A stretch of 64,000 bases of DNA, from positions 43,196-107,195 of the forward strand of contig JASAND010006958.1 in assembly GCA_030248195.1 (NCBI GenBank), written 5' to 3'. Made by a program: the position numbers and the translations under genes. Shown piece by piece: positions 1 to 10,696 of the stretch; position 1 is the stretch's first letter; each line of letters begins with the position of its first letter. The notes beneath the pieces were generated by a model that did no database searches, was not told the origin of the DNA, and was given only the letters and a program-made list of their open reading frames with translations. This stretch comes from Trissonchulus latispiculum. Lineage: Eukaryota > Nematoda > Enoplea > Enoplida > Ironidae.

Positions 1-2427
1 CGAGCAAATGTTTTACTAATCTTTGGGAGTTGAAAAGAACGGTCTCGACCCTCCCCTTTTACAACCACCGAGTTAATATGTGCAACTAATCCGTCACTAT
101 CCTCCTGATGAAATTTAATAGATTGGCGGTCACTTTCTTTCTCTTTTCCCGATAATCCTCGTGCGATGTCAGCAAACAGAGGATTTCGTGATAACGAAGT
201 CAACGATGAGAATGTCATCAATATAGATGATACATTTTTTCCACTGCAAATCACCTAAAATTCTTTCCATACAGCGTTGAAAGTTTCCCGGCGCGCATTT
301 TAAACCGAAAGGCAAAACGTTATATTCGAATTGTCCATGAAAAGTGTTGAAACTTGCCTTAGCCTTTGCTTCCTCGTCCAGCTCAATTTGATTAAACCCT
401 TTACTCAAGTCAATAGTGGAAAAGTACTTGGCACCTTTCAAAGAAGTCATGATATCATCGATTCGAGGAATGGGGTAAATGTCTGGATCACTAATTTTAT
501 TGACTCGTCTAAAATCGACACACAAACGTAGTTTCCCTCCCGGCTTCGGTAAGTATATCATGGGTGAACTCCACGGACTAGTGGAAGGTCTGATTAACCC
601 ATATTTCAGCATCTCAGTTAACTCTTCCAGTAATGGTTGTCTTAAATGTACGGGGAGCCTATAGGGAGTAGCGTAGATAGGCTTGGCCTCACCGGTGTTA
701 ATGTGTGCTTTAAAGATGGTACACTTTCCAATGTCAAAAGGGTGCTGAGAAAAACAAGACTGATTTTCATTCAAAAGTCCCAGAAATTGCCCACATTCAC
801 TTTCAGTCAAATTTTCTTTATCGAAAGATATTTCCCGCATAGGCTCGGGTAAATCAGATAGCTCGCATGATCGAATATTCTTGAGAGTATTAACTCGAAA
901 GCGTGATCTCTCCTGAAGGTTTTTCATATTAGTTTTCAATCGACTTCCCAACTTTACAGATTCCCCATATTCGTTCATAACTTCCTGATATGGAAACAAG
1001 GGTTTGTCCTTCCTAAGCTCGTTATAGGGTACTACATGTCCTAACGTAGAGTTACCATATACAGTGACTTGCTTTCCAGTCTTATTGCGCATGATCACAG
1101 GTATACAGCGCGTACGTAAGTTAACCATTGCCGGCAGAGCTTGTACCTCGCTATGATCAAGGTCAAACTTAAGTGAACTGGGTTCAAAACACCCATCGTA
1201 CTTCAAGGGGCCTACACTCTCTACTAACCCAGGAATAGCTACTTCAGAGTAGGGTGGTAACTCAACCTGCTTAATAGAAGATACTCGAAAAGCAGTCTCC
1301 GTGAGAGGTGAATGATGAATTAATTTAGCCACCATGGGGGTATGTTCGGGTTTACATAACCGCAATTCCCCTTTGCTAAAACTCAGGGTCAGATCACCAC
1401 CGTGTTCATGTAGAAAGTCTGTACCTATTAGACAGTCCTCAGCCACTCCCTTTGGTACCAGAAAGGTATGTTCTACTTTCACCCAGGGTGAATCGTGAAA
1501 TTCAACCGGTAAACGTACAGAGCCGCGGAACCTTAGGGTTTGTCCATTTATACCTTCGGCTCTAGGGGGTCGCTCTAACGGAGAGATCGATAGATTTAGG
1601 AATTTAGCCAGATCTTCGCTCATCAAACTAAGATTGGCTCCTGTATCTACCAAAGTTTGCACTGCCCTATCATTAATCGTCAAATATGTCATAGGCAAGG
1701 GTCGGTGGGGAACAGATCCGGTATTATTAATGCTGTTCTCATGAGAACCATGCGATGCACCGATTAGGTGAACCTGAGAGCTATGATAGCGTTGATGAGG
1801 TCTCAGAGGCAATGTGACTTGTGAACCGTCCTCAGTAGGCCATGTGATAGTATGTAACCCTAGGTCGAGTGAGATTTCATCCAGAAAATGCAACATAAAA
1901 TCGGACCCTAGTATACAGTCTACCGTTAATGCATCGACAACAGTGAAAGTCCATTGTTTTACGGGCAGTGCCTTTCGGGTGTGCTGAAACATGAGGGGTA
2001 CATGCGTTACTCCCACTATTCGGCTCTTACCCCCGTTTGCCGTGCGAATGTAGTGATGTGGCCCAGTAAATTCTATGGGTAAATTCAGTCGTGCCGCTAG
2101 GCTGGCACTCATTACCGAGACCAATGAGCCAGTATCAAACAGGGCATCCACCGTATGGCCACAGATCAGAAGAGCCATAAGCAGCGGTACGGTCCTAACC
2201 ATCAACACAGAATGTGCGTTTATCACACGACTCGTGTTGTCTACGACCGGCCGAGTTTTCCTTCGGTCTGATTCATAGTCAGCTCTACGAGCGGCATTTG
2301 ATCGCTTAAAAGGACTAGTAGCAGCATCGGAGTGTGAGATTAGAGATGAGTCCGTAGTGGGCTCTTCTTCAGATTCCGAGTTTCCATGAGTGTCCTGACG
2401 GGAGAATCGAACTATCCGTGTTCCCGA
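1..2427 (-). pseudogene. pol: pol: two retropepsin-like domains and truncated reverse transcriptase
   Basis: The frame opens at 2427, overlaps the env stop by a few codons in the -1 frame, and first offers an ATG near 2202. Two aspartyl-protease-like units follow: DTGS at about residue 31 with ILGSDF near 105, and DTGA at about 194 with LIGTDF near 266. RT then begins near residue 510, with LCVDFRRVNK, FSTIDLSKGFNQIEL, LPFGLKCAPGNFQ and IYIDDILI (about 214-228). Ordinary RT thumb sequence does not follow. The frame stops at 169, and another frame beginning NPLFADIARGL runs to the window edge. NPLFAD resembles the RNase H end NxxADxLSR, suggesting deletion of the thumb and most of RNase H. Confidence 0.85.
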
Positions 2428-4610
2428 CTATCCTCACTCAGCAACTGTGTAGTGGCCTCTAAATCCCTAGCGTTATAATCTGACATAGAGGAAGCAAAAG
2501 AGGTATCTCGAGACAGTGGCCTGAAAGCAGAGGTGGCTTGGCATCGATTAGCAGTCTTACGGAGATTATCGTAAGTGGCGGAACGATTTACGGCCCTTAG
2601 CGGAGTGTTCTCATTACCTGCCGCGTCTGTTCCTAATTCTACAGCGGGTTCCTCCTCATCATCGCTGAAGGGGGACACGCCTGCGCGTCGTACGTTTATG
2701 GGAGCAGAGATGGCCGGAGCTGGAGGCTTAGGGTCCCCTCCCCATCGTGACTTAACTCGGCGCATAAACTTTCTGCCGCACGGAGTCATCCAGAATATAA
2801 TCACACACCCAATAACGATGATCAAGATGACTAACATAAGACCGTGATTTAACTGAATAGGCACAAACGGTAAGTGTACGTACTTCTTCATCTGATTCTC
2901 TATCAGGTTTCTAGCTTGCTCATTCTCATATTCTGCAGTCGAGAGTTCAGTAAAATGTAACGGTATCCTACCGAGGGGGGCAGGTACAACAGCTTCCCTA
3001 AGTTCGGACATGGTTACAGTGGTCCTAGCTAATCCCAACGTACTAGTCAAAATGGTATTGCCAATGATTAAATGCAGGTATCTTCCGTGCTCGAACCACA
3101 ATGTACCAGTATCGGGCACCGCCACTCGTTCACCTTCTGCAACATGATTCAATGAGGGCGAGCGGGCAACGATAACTTCGGTGTAGTTTGTACGGATTAA
3201 CACGCCTGCAGGGGTGGTGCGATACTCTGTAGAATTATCCAAGACTTTAATTTTAACATAGTCTTTGCAGGAGGCAAATTCCTTTTCGACAGTTCTATCC
3301 AAGAAAGAGATTAATATTTGCAAACATTTAGCGCGCAAACTTGTGACAATAGCATTTGGAGGACAAAACCACAAGCCGGGGGCCGTTTTACACTCGGTAA
3401 CGTCAATTTCACGTACCTCGCCGGAATCTAATCGCTGCGCATATTCAGGCATGGGGGCCATGGTCGTTATGCCCCGTTCCCGAGAATTATACCCCAAGTT
3501 ATGAACTGCATATAGAGGTCTAACTTCATGTTCCAAAGGAACAGGAATTTCTAACATGAAGCCAAAACGTAGAGTGTTGAAATCAATTTTAATTGGATAG
3601 ACTTTCCCAAATTGATAAATCAAACTCGGTTCGCGGTTTAACAAGGAGTTCTTAAGGGAAGGATGATTTCGGATAATTTCCTTTAGAGTTTGTAAGTTTA
3701 CCAGACCCGGAGTAATTTCGGACCTCAAACCTGCATGCATAACAGAATTTAGACCTTCACGGAGTGAAGACGTAAAGATGTGCGCTAGCAGCTGCATATA
3801 AACCTGGCGCATGTATGAGAAATTTGAACAGCGGGCGCGAATAATTAAGGTGGTTAAGTCTTGCACAGTATGATGTAAAAAGGCGTAGACCTGCTCATTC
3901 GCATGTACAATTTTACGGACTGAGTCAGTAATTTTCATCTGCTCATTTCGCAAAAGGTGAAATCCCTGCTCAACTGCGTCCATTTTACCGTCCAACTTAC
4001 CTAGGTGATACGAATTTGACAGGCTGTTAGCAATACCCCCTATACCCAGAGCACCCGCCAACAGGAATTCGATAAAACGTTTCGGTCTCTTAGGAGTGTC
4101 ACTCGGGGGATAGGATGTACAAACTCCAGGCGTAGACCGGCACAAACTAGCCAACAATTTGGAGTAGAAATTAGTGTTCAAAACGCCAGAATACAGTTTT
4201 CGATATTCTGCTTTGATTTGATCAATTTCATTTTCCAAAAACCGGTGTTGGAGGCAGCTCTGATTGATCATACGTACGCAATACTGATCGGTCATGGCCT
4301 TGCCTGTATTCAGGTCTATGCAATCCTCCTCGTTAGCCCACTCAGGAGGTTTCCACTCAAGAGAAATAGAGGGAACCTCCAGCTGAACAATCAACGCAAG
4401 GTATTCCGTTTTCTGTGAAATAACTCCTATTCCCGCAGGGCTGAGTACAGCTCCCCAGCGAGGTAAAACTACAGTACCTATCTTAGCAATCTCATCGGCC
4501 AGAAAATGTGACGTGCCCGAGTCCGAGGCACTCTGTGCATTGGCCGAGGACAGCATTAGCCCTAGCAGCATCCAAACGAGAGGGGTGCTGAATCGGCGCA
4601 ATGACTTCAT
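2412..4610 (-). CDS. env: Envelope-like fusion glycoprotein, 3' part of the gag frame
   Basis: This is the distal part of an open frame spanning 5999-2412 (1195 codons). Residues about 464-489 form a signal peptide (Arg-Arg start, hydrophobic core, Ala-Asn-Ala end). A furin-type site RPKR lies at about 638-641, followed at once by a hydrophobic, Gly/Ala-rich presumed fusion peptide and a heptad-like segment. A transmembrane helix lies at about 1048-1070, with a cytoplasmic tail of about 125 residues rich in acidic and Ser residues. This is the class I-like layout of baculovirus F and errantivirus Env. No separate start is evident. Expression could be by splicing to an internal ATG or as a Gag-Env fusion. 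The frame is open throughout, unlike gag and pol. Confidence 0.75.
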   Translation of the reverse strand: MKSLRRFSTPLVWMLLGLMLSSANAQSASDSGTSHFLADEIAKIGTVVLPRWGAVLSPAGIGVISQKTEYLALIVQLEVPSISLEWKPPEWANEEDCIDLNTGKAMTDQYCVRMINQSCLQHRFLENEIDQIKAEYRKLYSGVLNTNFYSKLLASLCRSTPGVCTSYPPSDTPKRPKRFIEFLLAGALGIGGIANSLSNSYHLGKLDGKMDAVEQGFHLLRNEQMKITDSVRKIVHANEQVYAFLHHTVQDLTTLIIRARCSNFSYMRQVYMQLLAHIFTSSLREGLNSVMHAGLRSEITPGLVNLQTLKEIIRNHPSLKNSLLNREPSLIYQFGKVYPIKIDFNTLRFGFMLEIPVPLEHEVRPLYAVHNLGYNSRERGITTMAPMPEYAQRLDSGEVREIDVTECKTAPGLWFCPPNAIVTSLRAKCLQILISFLDRTVEKEFASCKDYVKIKVLDNSTEYRTTPAGVLIRTNYTEVIVARSPSLNHVAEGERVAVPDTGTLWFEHGRYLHLIIGNTILTSTLGLARTTVTMSELREAVVPAPLGRIPLHFTELSTAEYENEQARNLIENQMKKYVHLPFVPIQLNHGLMLVILIIVIGCVIIFWMTPCGRKFMRRVKSRWGGDPKPPAPAISAPINVRRAGVSPFSDDEEEPAVELGTDAAGNENTPLRAVNRSATYDNLRKTANRCQATSAFRPLSRDTSFASSMSDYNARDLEATTQLLSEDSREHG

Positions 4611-6418
4611 AGCTGCCAACATAGATAGAAAGGGCAAAAACATCATGGAAAAGTTCCCTTTCCCCTTTTCGGTATCCTTTTTGTCCAGATTTTCAATCAA
4701 CTCATCAGAGAAAATTTCACACTGAACCCCCACAGTACTAGAGCTTACAGGAATCTCTCGCTCTTGAAAAGCTTCGCAGACCCGGTTACCTAAAGGTTCA
4801 GAACAGGGTACCGGAATAAATAGCTCCTCATCAGTGGAGGTCAAGGTGGTAGGGATCAGCGCGCCCTTGAGAGGAAATGAGGGTTCAAATCTCTGTTCTG
4901 GTCGGCAGGAGCAGACCATCGGCTGTCGATACATAAGCACTTTATGAGAGAAATGAGGTGATGCTAAGCATCTTTTCGCATGTCGCGTACAGTTTGGAGA
5001 AACCATCCGTACCGAACGGGCGGAGTGTCCACTGGCTGAGCCGGTGTCAGACCGAGGACGCCAGTGGGGAGACCTATGTCTAGCAGGAGACCAGTTACCC
5101 CGGTCGCTTCCCGAATATTCGGAGGAATGCGAACCATTCCCACTTCCCCGTCCAGTATAGTACCCATCTGAATTTCGGACGCGAGATCGAGAAACTGCAA
5201 ACTTGGGCCCATATTCGCGCTTCATTTCTGGGGGAAAATCGGATCGAGGCTCTCTACGATCAGACCCCCTATCCCGTTCATACCTATCATTAGGTCTATC
5301 TCGATCCCTCCGATTATCATGATAACCTGAATTATAGTTCCTATTTCCTCTATTATCTTCATAACGCGGCTGGTTACCATTATAGTTACTCCGGTAGCGA
5401 TTGTAGCCGTCTGGGTTGGGTCCCCCAGAATTTCCTTGAGAATTTCGGTTTCGGTCATCATTTCGAGCGGAATTTCGATTATTCTGTGAACTTCTTTCTC
5501 GAAAAGCACCTCCACCAGGCTGCCGACAGTCACGCCGCACATGCCCTGGTTTATTACAGTTAAAACAAGTCGTACCCGGAGGTAAATCGCGTGTACGATC
5601 TCCTCGCCCAGAATTCGCTAACTTTTTGGTAGTTTCAGCTTCCAGCTTCTCGAAACGGTATTTCAAGTCTCTCACTGCCTTTTCTGCTTCAGCGAGTGCC
5701 GTAGGAGCGCTGTTACTTTCTCGAAAGTTAGGTTCTAAAAAGGAAGGGTAACCCTCCCCAGGATACTCTCCCTCAGCCTGCTGTGCCCTTTCTACAGCTT
5801 TGGCAAGAGTGGGACAACCCGGAGGAACATCGTTTTTCAGTTCCGTTCGCAACCCAAACAAAAACAGACGTAACTTTAACAACTCAATTTGTTTATCAGT
5901 AAAACCATCCTCTTCCTTAAAGCTGAGCCGAGCATATCTGTTTAACCTCATCAAATAATCAGAAACTGTCTCCCCTTTTTCTTGCTTAACATGAAACATA
6001 AGAGACGAGGCATGTAATGCAGTATGGGGGGCACCATGATTTTCTTGGCTTCAGCGATCATATCCCCCCATGTCCCGCGACTAGCCTTAGGTACGGATCT
6101 AAACAATTCCAGCGCCCTACCTTGCAGTGAACTAGAAAACGTATAAACCTTCTGCCAGTCATCAAAATTCATCACTTTACAGAATCGCTCATATTTTTCC
6201 ACGTGTTCCTCGAAAGATTCAGAGGGAAGGCCATGGTGTATTGGAACCTAGCTGAACGCCGTAGCGACACCCTGTGCTCGGACCACTGCATTGAATTCGG
6301 TTAATGTTTTAGTCAACTCCGTTAAAGCAACAGTTTCAGGATTTAAACTTGGCGTGGGCGAACTTGTTGGTGGGGTGGTGGGTGACGACCCCGCCCCTTC
6401 TTCAGTAGTGTCTGGCAT
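4611..6418 (-). pseudogene. gag: gag of the Ty3-like element, broken by a stop and a frameshift
   Basis: The first ATG (6418) opens a 56-codon Pro/Ser/Thr-rich N-terminus that ends at a TAG (6248-6250). The same frame continues as a capsid-like stretch (EKYERFCKVM, then LELFRSVPKA) to about 6000-6045, where the reading shifts into the long frame beginning FHVKQEKGETVSDYL. That frame has a coiled, charged segment and a CCHC knuckle, CFNCNKPGHVRRDC (5526-5567), followed by an Arg/Asn/Gly-rich nucleic-acid-binding tail. The frame then runs without a stop into the envelope-like region. Gag would form the particle and package RNA. Two lesions make it non-functional here unless they are assembly errors. 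Confidence 0.8.
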
Positions 6419-6657
6419 GTTACAAAAATTATCTTAGCTATTCAGAAAATTATTCTCGTACGTAGAATGATAATATTAAAATTAGTACAAGATTATAGCA
6501 ACTGTTATACCCAAAAGCGTGTACCGGGTGAGTTCTTTTAGGATAAATAGGAGCCTCGAATTTTTTGAAGGAAACAAACAAACAGTTTTGTTGTCTAAAA
6601 ATTCCCAAAATTCAAAAGTTAACTCCAAATTTTTATCCTCCGAAGGAGGGCTCCACA
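6419..6657 (-). other. Untranslated leader between candidate LTR and gag
   Basis: About 240 bases with no ORF, beginning (minus sense) with the putative primer-binding site beside the LTR and ending at the gag ATG. It is AT-rich. No packaging structure is recognised. Confidence 0.4.
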
Positions 6658-8440
6658 TGTAATAAAATGGGGTCTAGTAGTCTTGGTTCTCCGAATTCTA
6701 TAGCACTGGTTGAACTCTTTTAAGCCTCCCAAGTTCACAATGATATGATTACTCGCAATGCCAGGGGTTCGATGGTCGGTTTATACAGTTTGAATCGCAG
6801 TTACTGGTTTATCTAAAAATTGCCATATCTAACTAAAAACCTAATCATAATTAGTCGTTTGTGGTTTACAAGGTTTTAATATAGATAGCTAGTAAATCAT
6901 TAACGTACGTAGTTACACAAGGATAAAACTGCAGACAATTTACCAAACAATACAATAATACTGATCACAAGCAGTTCAAGATATCGGTTAGGTTGAAAAC
7001 AAGTCTGTTCAAAAGTCGGTTAATTTTTTGCATGACACATTATTCCTTGAGTAGACATCAAAATAAACAACATACAATTATTGTTACCACTAGTCAGTGT
7101 GAAGCATAGGAACATACGACAATCCTACTTTTTAGAGATTCTTTGAACGTTCTCAATTCTGAACTCAGACTGGGTCTTACTCTTTGGTTTACCTCCTGGA
7201 AGATCTGATCGGAAATGGAAAATGGCAATGGGATCCGGTGGAGACAGCGATTGGCAAGGCAAAGGTGAAATCACAGCAAATGCAGGGGAATCCGGGTTGG
7301 CAGTATAAACAAAATATTGGCAGCACAGACGATTAAATCCTCCAAGTTTGATACCGGCTTACACCGAGTATCTGGTCTTCGCGACCCAAATCCAAATCCA
7401 ATCCAACAGGCTATACAAAGCCCACGGCGTATCAGCCGAAACACAGTGCAAAAACGGAGACAAGAGTGTAAAACCGCACTTCGCGTGACTGCCAACCCAA
7501 GACTGAAGTTCAGGTCTCTTTTCGAACTGAACTTCAGCCGTACCCCCGATAGAGGGCGTTCTAACTTTTTAGTTGACCAATCGCTGATTCTCTACCGTAT
7601 ACCTGTTTTCGTCGGCTCTCTTTGTTTTCGTCGGAGAGCCGACCCAGTTTGACGTCGAGAGAGCTTACGTAACTTTTGGGGTCAACTTTGATTACTTTAG
7701 GGCTTTTCTCAAGGCTCCTCTCAGACGATTTTCCTTTCAATTTCTCCATCAAAAGTACTCACGCAGAAATTCAGATAACGTCACAGAAATACAGAATTCA
7801 CACAAAAGAGTTCTCGGACAACATGTACAAAACTGTTCACCAATCAAGAATTCAAATTTTAGGTAGCTATGTTCAAATCAACATCAGAAAGAAAGTCCCA
7901 AATGCTCCAGTAGCTAAGTCACTAAACTTCATCAGATCTTGACCACAAATAACGATTACAAATCAATTAATGATAATCACAACTAATACGAATAACTTCT
8001 TAGGATAACTTCTTAAAAATCTGAATATTATTTCCTTCTAAAACTCTTCCAAAAACTCTCAATGCCAGTAAGCAGAATTTGCTGCCTCCACACGAAGACC
8101 AATGAACCCTGGTTTATCATTTATTTTTTCATCAGTGGTTGGTTGAAATTTAGCATTCGACATAGCTGAATCTAAGCTGAAATAAGTGTTCCAGGAAAAA
8201 GCGGATGTTATGGGCAAACAACAAGAAAATTGTGCTTTCCGGTTTCTGCTGGTACCGTCTAAAGTTAGCCCTCTGCACAAGTTCTGGTTGAGAGGCAATT
8301 AAGAGAGTTGTTTCCTCTCGCTACTTCTTTTTCCGCATCAGTAGTAGTAGCAACATCATTCTCCACACTAAGACTCCCGTGATAATTTACGTTGAAAACA
8401 TGGTGTAAATTGTTGTTGAAACAGGTCAACCCGGATTACA
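6658..8440 (-). repeat. Candidate 5' LTR of the Ty3-like element
   Basis: The region upstream of gag (minus sense) is bounded by TGTAAT at one end and ATTACA at the other, the inverted TG...CA ends expected of an LTR. It lies about 240 bases before the gag ATG. Minus-strand sequence just past it reads TGTGGAGCCCTCCTTCGGAG, which contains a TGG-starting possible primer-binding site two bases from the LTR edge. The outer boundary is inferred only: the partner LTR lies outside the window, and ATTACA also occurs near 7950. Confidence 0.4.
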
Positions 8441-9086
8441 CTAACTAAGTCCTCACCCCAGGTAGACCATGTTCGTTCTGACAGGGTTAATATTGTGAAC
8501 TTGCTTTATAAGTGCCTTACCATTCTGATATAGATATACAAGTGCTAGCTTGTGCATGCGGCTCCATGGCCCTGTTGATGTCGTGAGAAGTTGTTCAGCT
8601 TAACGGCATATCTACTTAAGCAAACTTTTATTTCGCTCAAATTTGAACACCAGCTAAGACAACTGACGACTTTCGCCTTGCGGTTTTCGAGTGCTTTGAG
8701 AGTCGGATTGGCAGCACCATCAGTGACTGAGCAACATTCGAACCAACTGATATGTACTCAAATTTGCCAGTGTAAACTGGAATTACTTTTTTGACTTTCG
8801 CTTACGAGTCGTTCAAAAAACAAATAAAGAGGTGATGCAGACAACTAGCTGTTATTACCGCAGGAACAGAAATGTCTGTGTCCACTGTTAGCTTCAAGCG
8901 AGCAATTCGGGCTTCCAGTTGGAGGCTGGCATCGGTGGAAATTAGTCTGACTATTAATCCAGCTGGCATACCAAAGAACGTAGCAACTTTTTCCAGATAG
9001 TTTTATGTCCCGCAAAACGAATGACTTTATTGGACAGTGGTTATTTTGCTGATGTCAAAACGTTTTGACGAATACAATATAAAAAC
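8441..9086. other. Intergenic, nothing recognised
   Basis: No credible ORF, RNA gene or terminal inverted repeat was found. It separates the candidate LTR from the next element. Confidence 0.5.
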
Positions 9087-9687
9087 TGATGCCAGTTTCA
9101 TAAAACTTGAAACTTGCTGCTTGCATATGCAAGTTGCAACGTGCAATTGTGTAAGTTATAAGTAAAGTGTTTCATAAACCCTCAAGTGGTACTTGCGTAC
9201 TTGCACTTGAACTGCAAGTTGCCAGTCCGCAAGTTGCAAATTGTCCACTAACACTTGCGGTTAGAATCTGTTTCATAAAAATCGCCAATGCAACTGCACT
9301 TGCAACTTGCACTTTCATTGCAAGTGGTTGAGTAAATTGAACAAATGGAACAAAAATTGCTATAACTTATTTTAATTTTAATATTTTTTGAGAAATAGTA
9401 TGAAAATACTCTTTAGACTGTTGTCGTAATACAGTGTGAATATCAAACAATTTCTTTAATTTTTGAAATTTATATGAATATTTTGGTTAATTTTTTAAAG
9501 GTACTTGCAAACTTCCACTTGAATTTGCGTTTACAAGTTATCAAGTCTTTTGCAACTTGCTTAGCTAATTTTCGCAAGTAGCAGGAAAAATATTATGAAA
9601 CACTGTCAACTTGAACTTGCAGTTCAAGTGCAAATGCAAGTTCAAGTGCAAGTTCAAGTTGCAAGATTTTTATGAAATTGGCCCCTG
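9087..9687. mobile_element. Non-autonomous foldback element, CAAGTTGCAA vocabulary
   Basis: The left edge reads GCCAGTTTCATAAAACTTG and the right edge, in reverse complement, CCAGGGGCCAATTTCATAAAA, so the ends are imperfect inverted repeats. The interior is made of many dispersed copies, in both orientations, of CTTGCAAGT/CAAGTTGCA-type words, dense at both ends and AT-rich in the middle. There is no ORF. The ends match those of the elements at 31.2, 31.5, 34.5 and 39.4 kb (GGGGCC-NN-TTNATNAAA). No convincing target duplication was found. It may be a hAT-related MITE. Confidence 0.6.
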
Positions 9688-10446
9688 GACTACTGTAGCT
9701 TCAAGAAGCCAAAGTTTGTAATGGAATTGCTTGCATACTCGCTTGCTTGCATGCAGCTCGGAGTAAAGAAAAGCTGTTATGAACATTCCGTCTTTCGCAA
9801 TGCAGTATGTGAACAATCTACGGCTTAATGAAAGGTAAAGTTATGATGAACGAATGGACTATTACATGCTAAAATAGTTATGCATACTAAAAATTATATA
9901 AGAAAGCTAACTTGAAGCATCCCTACACTGGGTTAGTTCCAGCACGCTTCGGTGACAGTTGGTCAGCTAGCCTTAGCTTTAAGCTCTTTATAGGATCGTG
10001 CTAGTCTGGACACAAATCACACTTTTAATACGACTAGTAAAAGGCCGATTGTGTGGTAGCACATGACCTGCTATAGGCTCAATGCATTGGGACATCAATC
10101 AAGACATTCAAGACAGAAATGTAGATTTCACATTGAGAGGATCAATGATTATTCAGACTTCACCTAATGCGTTCAGGTTCTTACTTATCTAAAATTACCT
10201 ACTCTTCCCTAAAATGTTTGCGTAGGCTACTGTGATCACTTACTTCGAATCACACAAGCAATAAACGGTATTGCTGACAAAATACAGATTATGCTGCTTA
10301 TTGCGTTGGCAAATGTTTCCATCATAGAATATCACTGGATGATTGGTTAGTAAATGTAACTTTCGGTGCCCCAGAGCTTTGATCGCATGCGTGATGCCTA
10401 AAATACAAACTGCTACGTGAAATACCAAGAGAACACGCTCTTAGTT
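9688..10446. other. Intergenic, nothing recognised
   Basis: AT-rich sequence with only short spurious ORFs. No repeats or RNA genes were seen. Confidence 0.5.
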
Positions 10447-10696
10447 TAGGCCTGCGACATGATCTGCACGATAACGGCTGACCCCCCCCCCCCCCAAATT
10501 AGACTCATCACTTCAAAGAAATTTGCACGCGATGCCTACGTTCTAAAGCTCAAAAACACAACTAGTCAGTTGGTTCCGTGTGCGTTTGTTGCGGGCTTCA
10601 GCACACAAACATACAATGCAAATTTATTTGAAGTGATGGATTTAATTTGTAGGGGAGCGTCGGCCTTTATCGTGCAGATCATGTCGCAAGCCTAAC
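10447..10696. mobile_element. 250-bp inverted-repeat MITE
   Basis: TAGGCCTGCGACATGATCTG at the left is matched in reverse complement at the right (GATCATGTCGCAAGCCTA), and the pairing continues inward through ATCTGCACGATAA and a C-rich/G-rich pair. TA or TTA/TAA at the edges would fit a TA target. The left end recurs at 30096, and sequence just right of this element (10711-10750) also recurs near 30220, so the mobile unit may be larger than the hairpin. Confidence 0.55.

Larger units (their letters stand above)
1..8440 (-). mobile_element. Decayed Ty3/Gypsy-like LTR retroelement with envelope, order gag-env-pol
   Basis: Reading the minus strand from high to low coordinates gives a candidate LTR (8440-6658), a leader, gag with a CCHC zinc knuckle, an envelope-like glycoprotein in the same frame as the end of gag, then a protease-RT frame that runs off the window edge. 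Known insect errantiviruses and vertebrate retroviruses place env after pol, so this order is unusual. The copy is dead: gag has a stop and a frameshift, and pol is interrupted just after the YIDD motif. Family assignment rests on the knuckle, DTG proteases and RT motifs. The 3' LTR and integrase, if present, lie outside the window. Confidence 0.85.

Noticed and set aside
2412..2432. Slippery heptamer for -1 frameshifting between env and pol
   Set aside because: The overlap (CGGGAACACGGATAG) has no X XXY YYZ heptamer. The mode of pol expression is left open.
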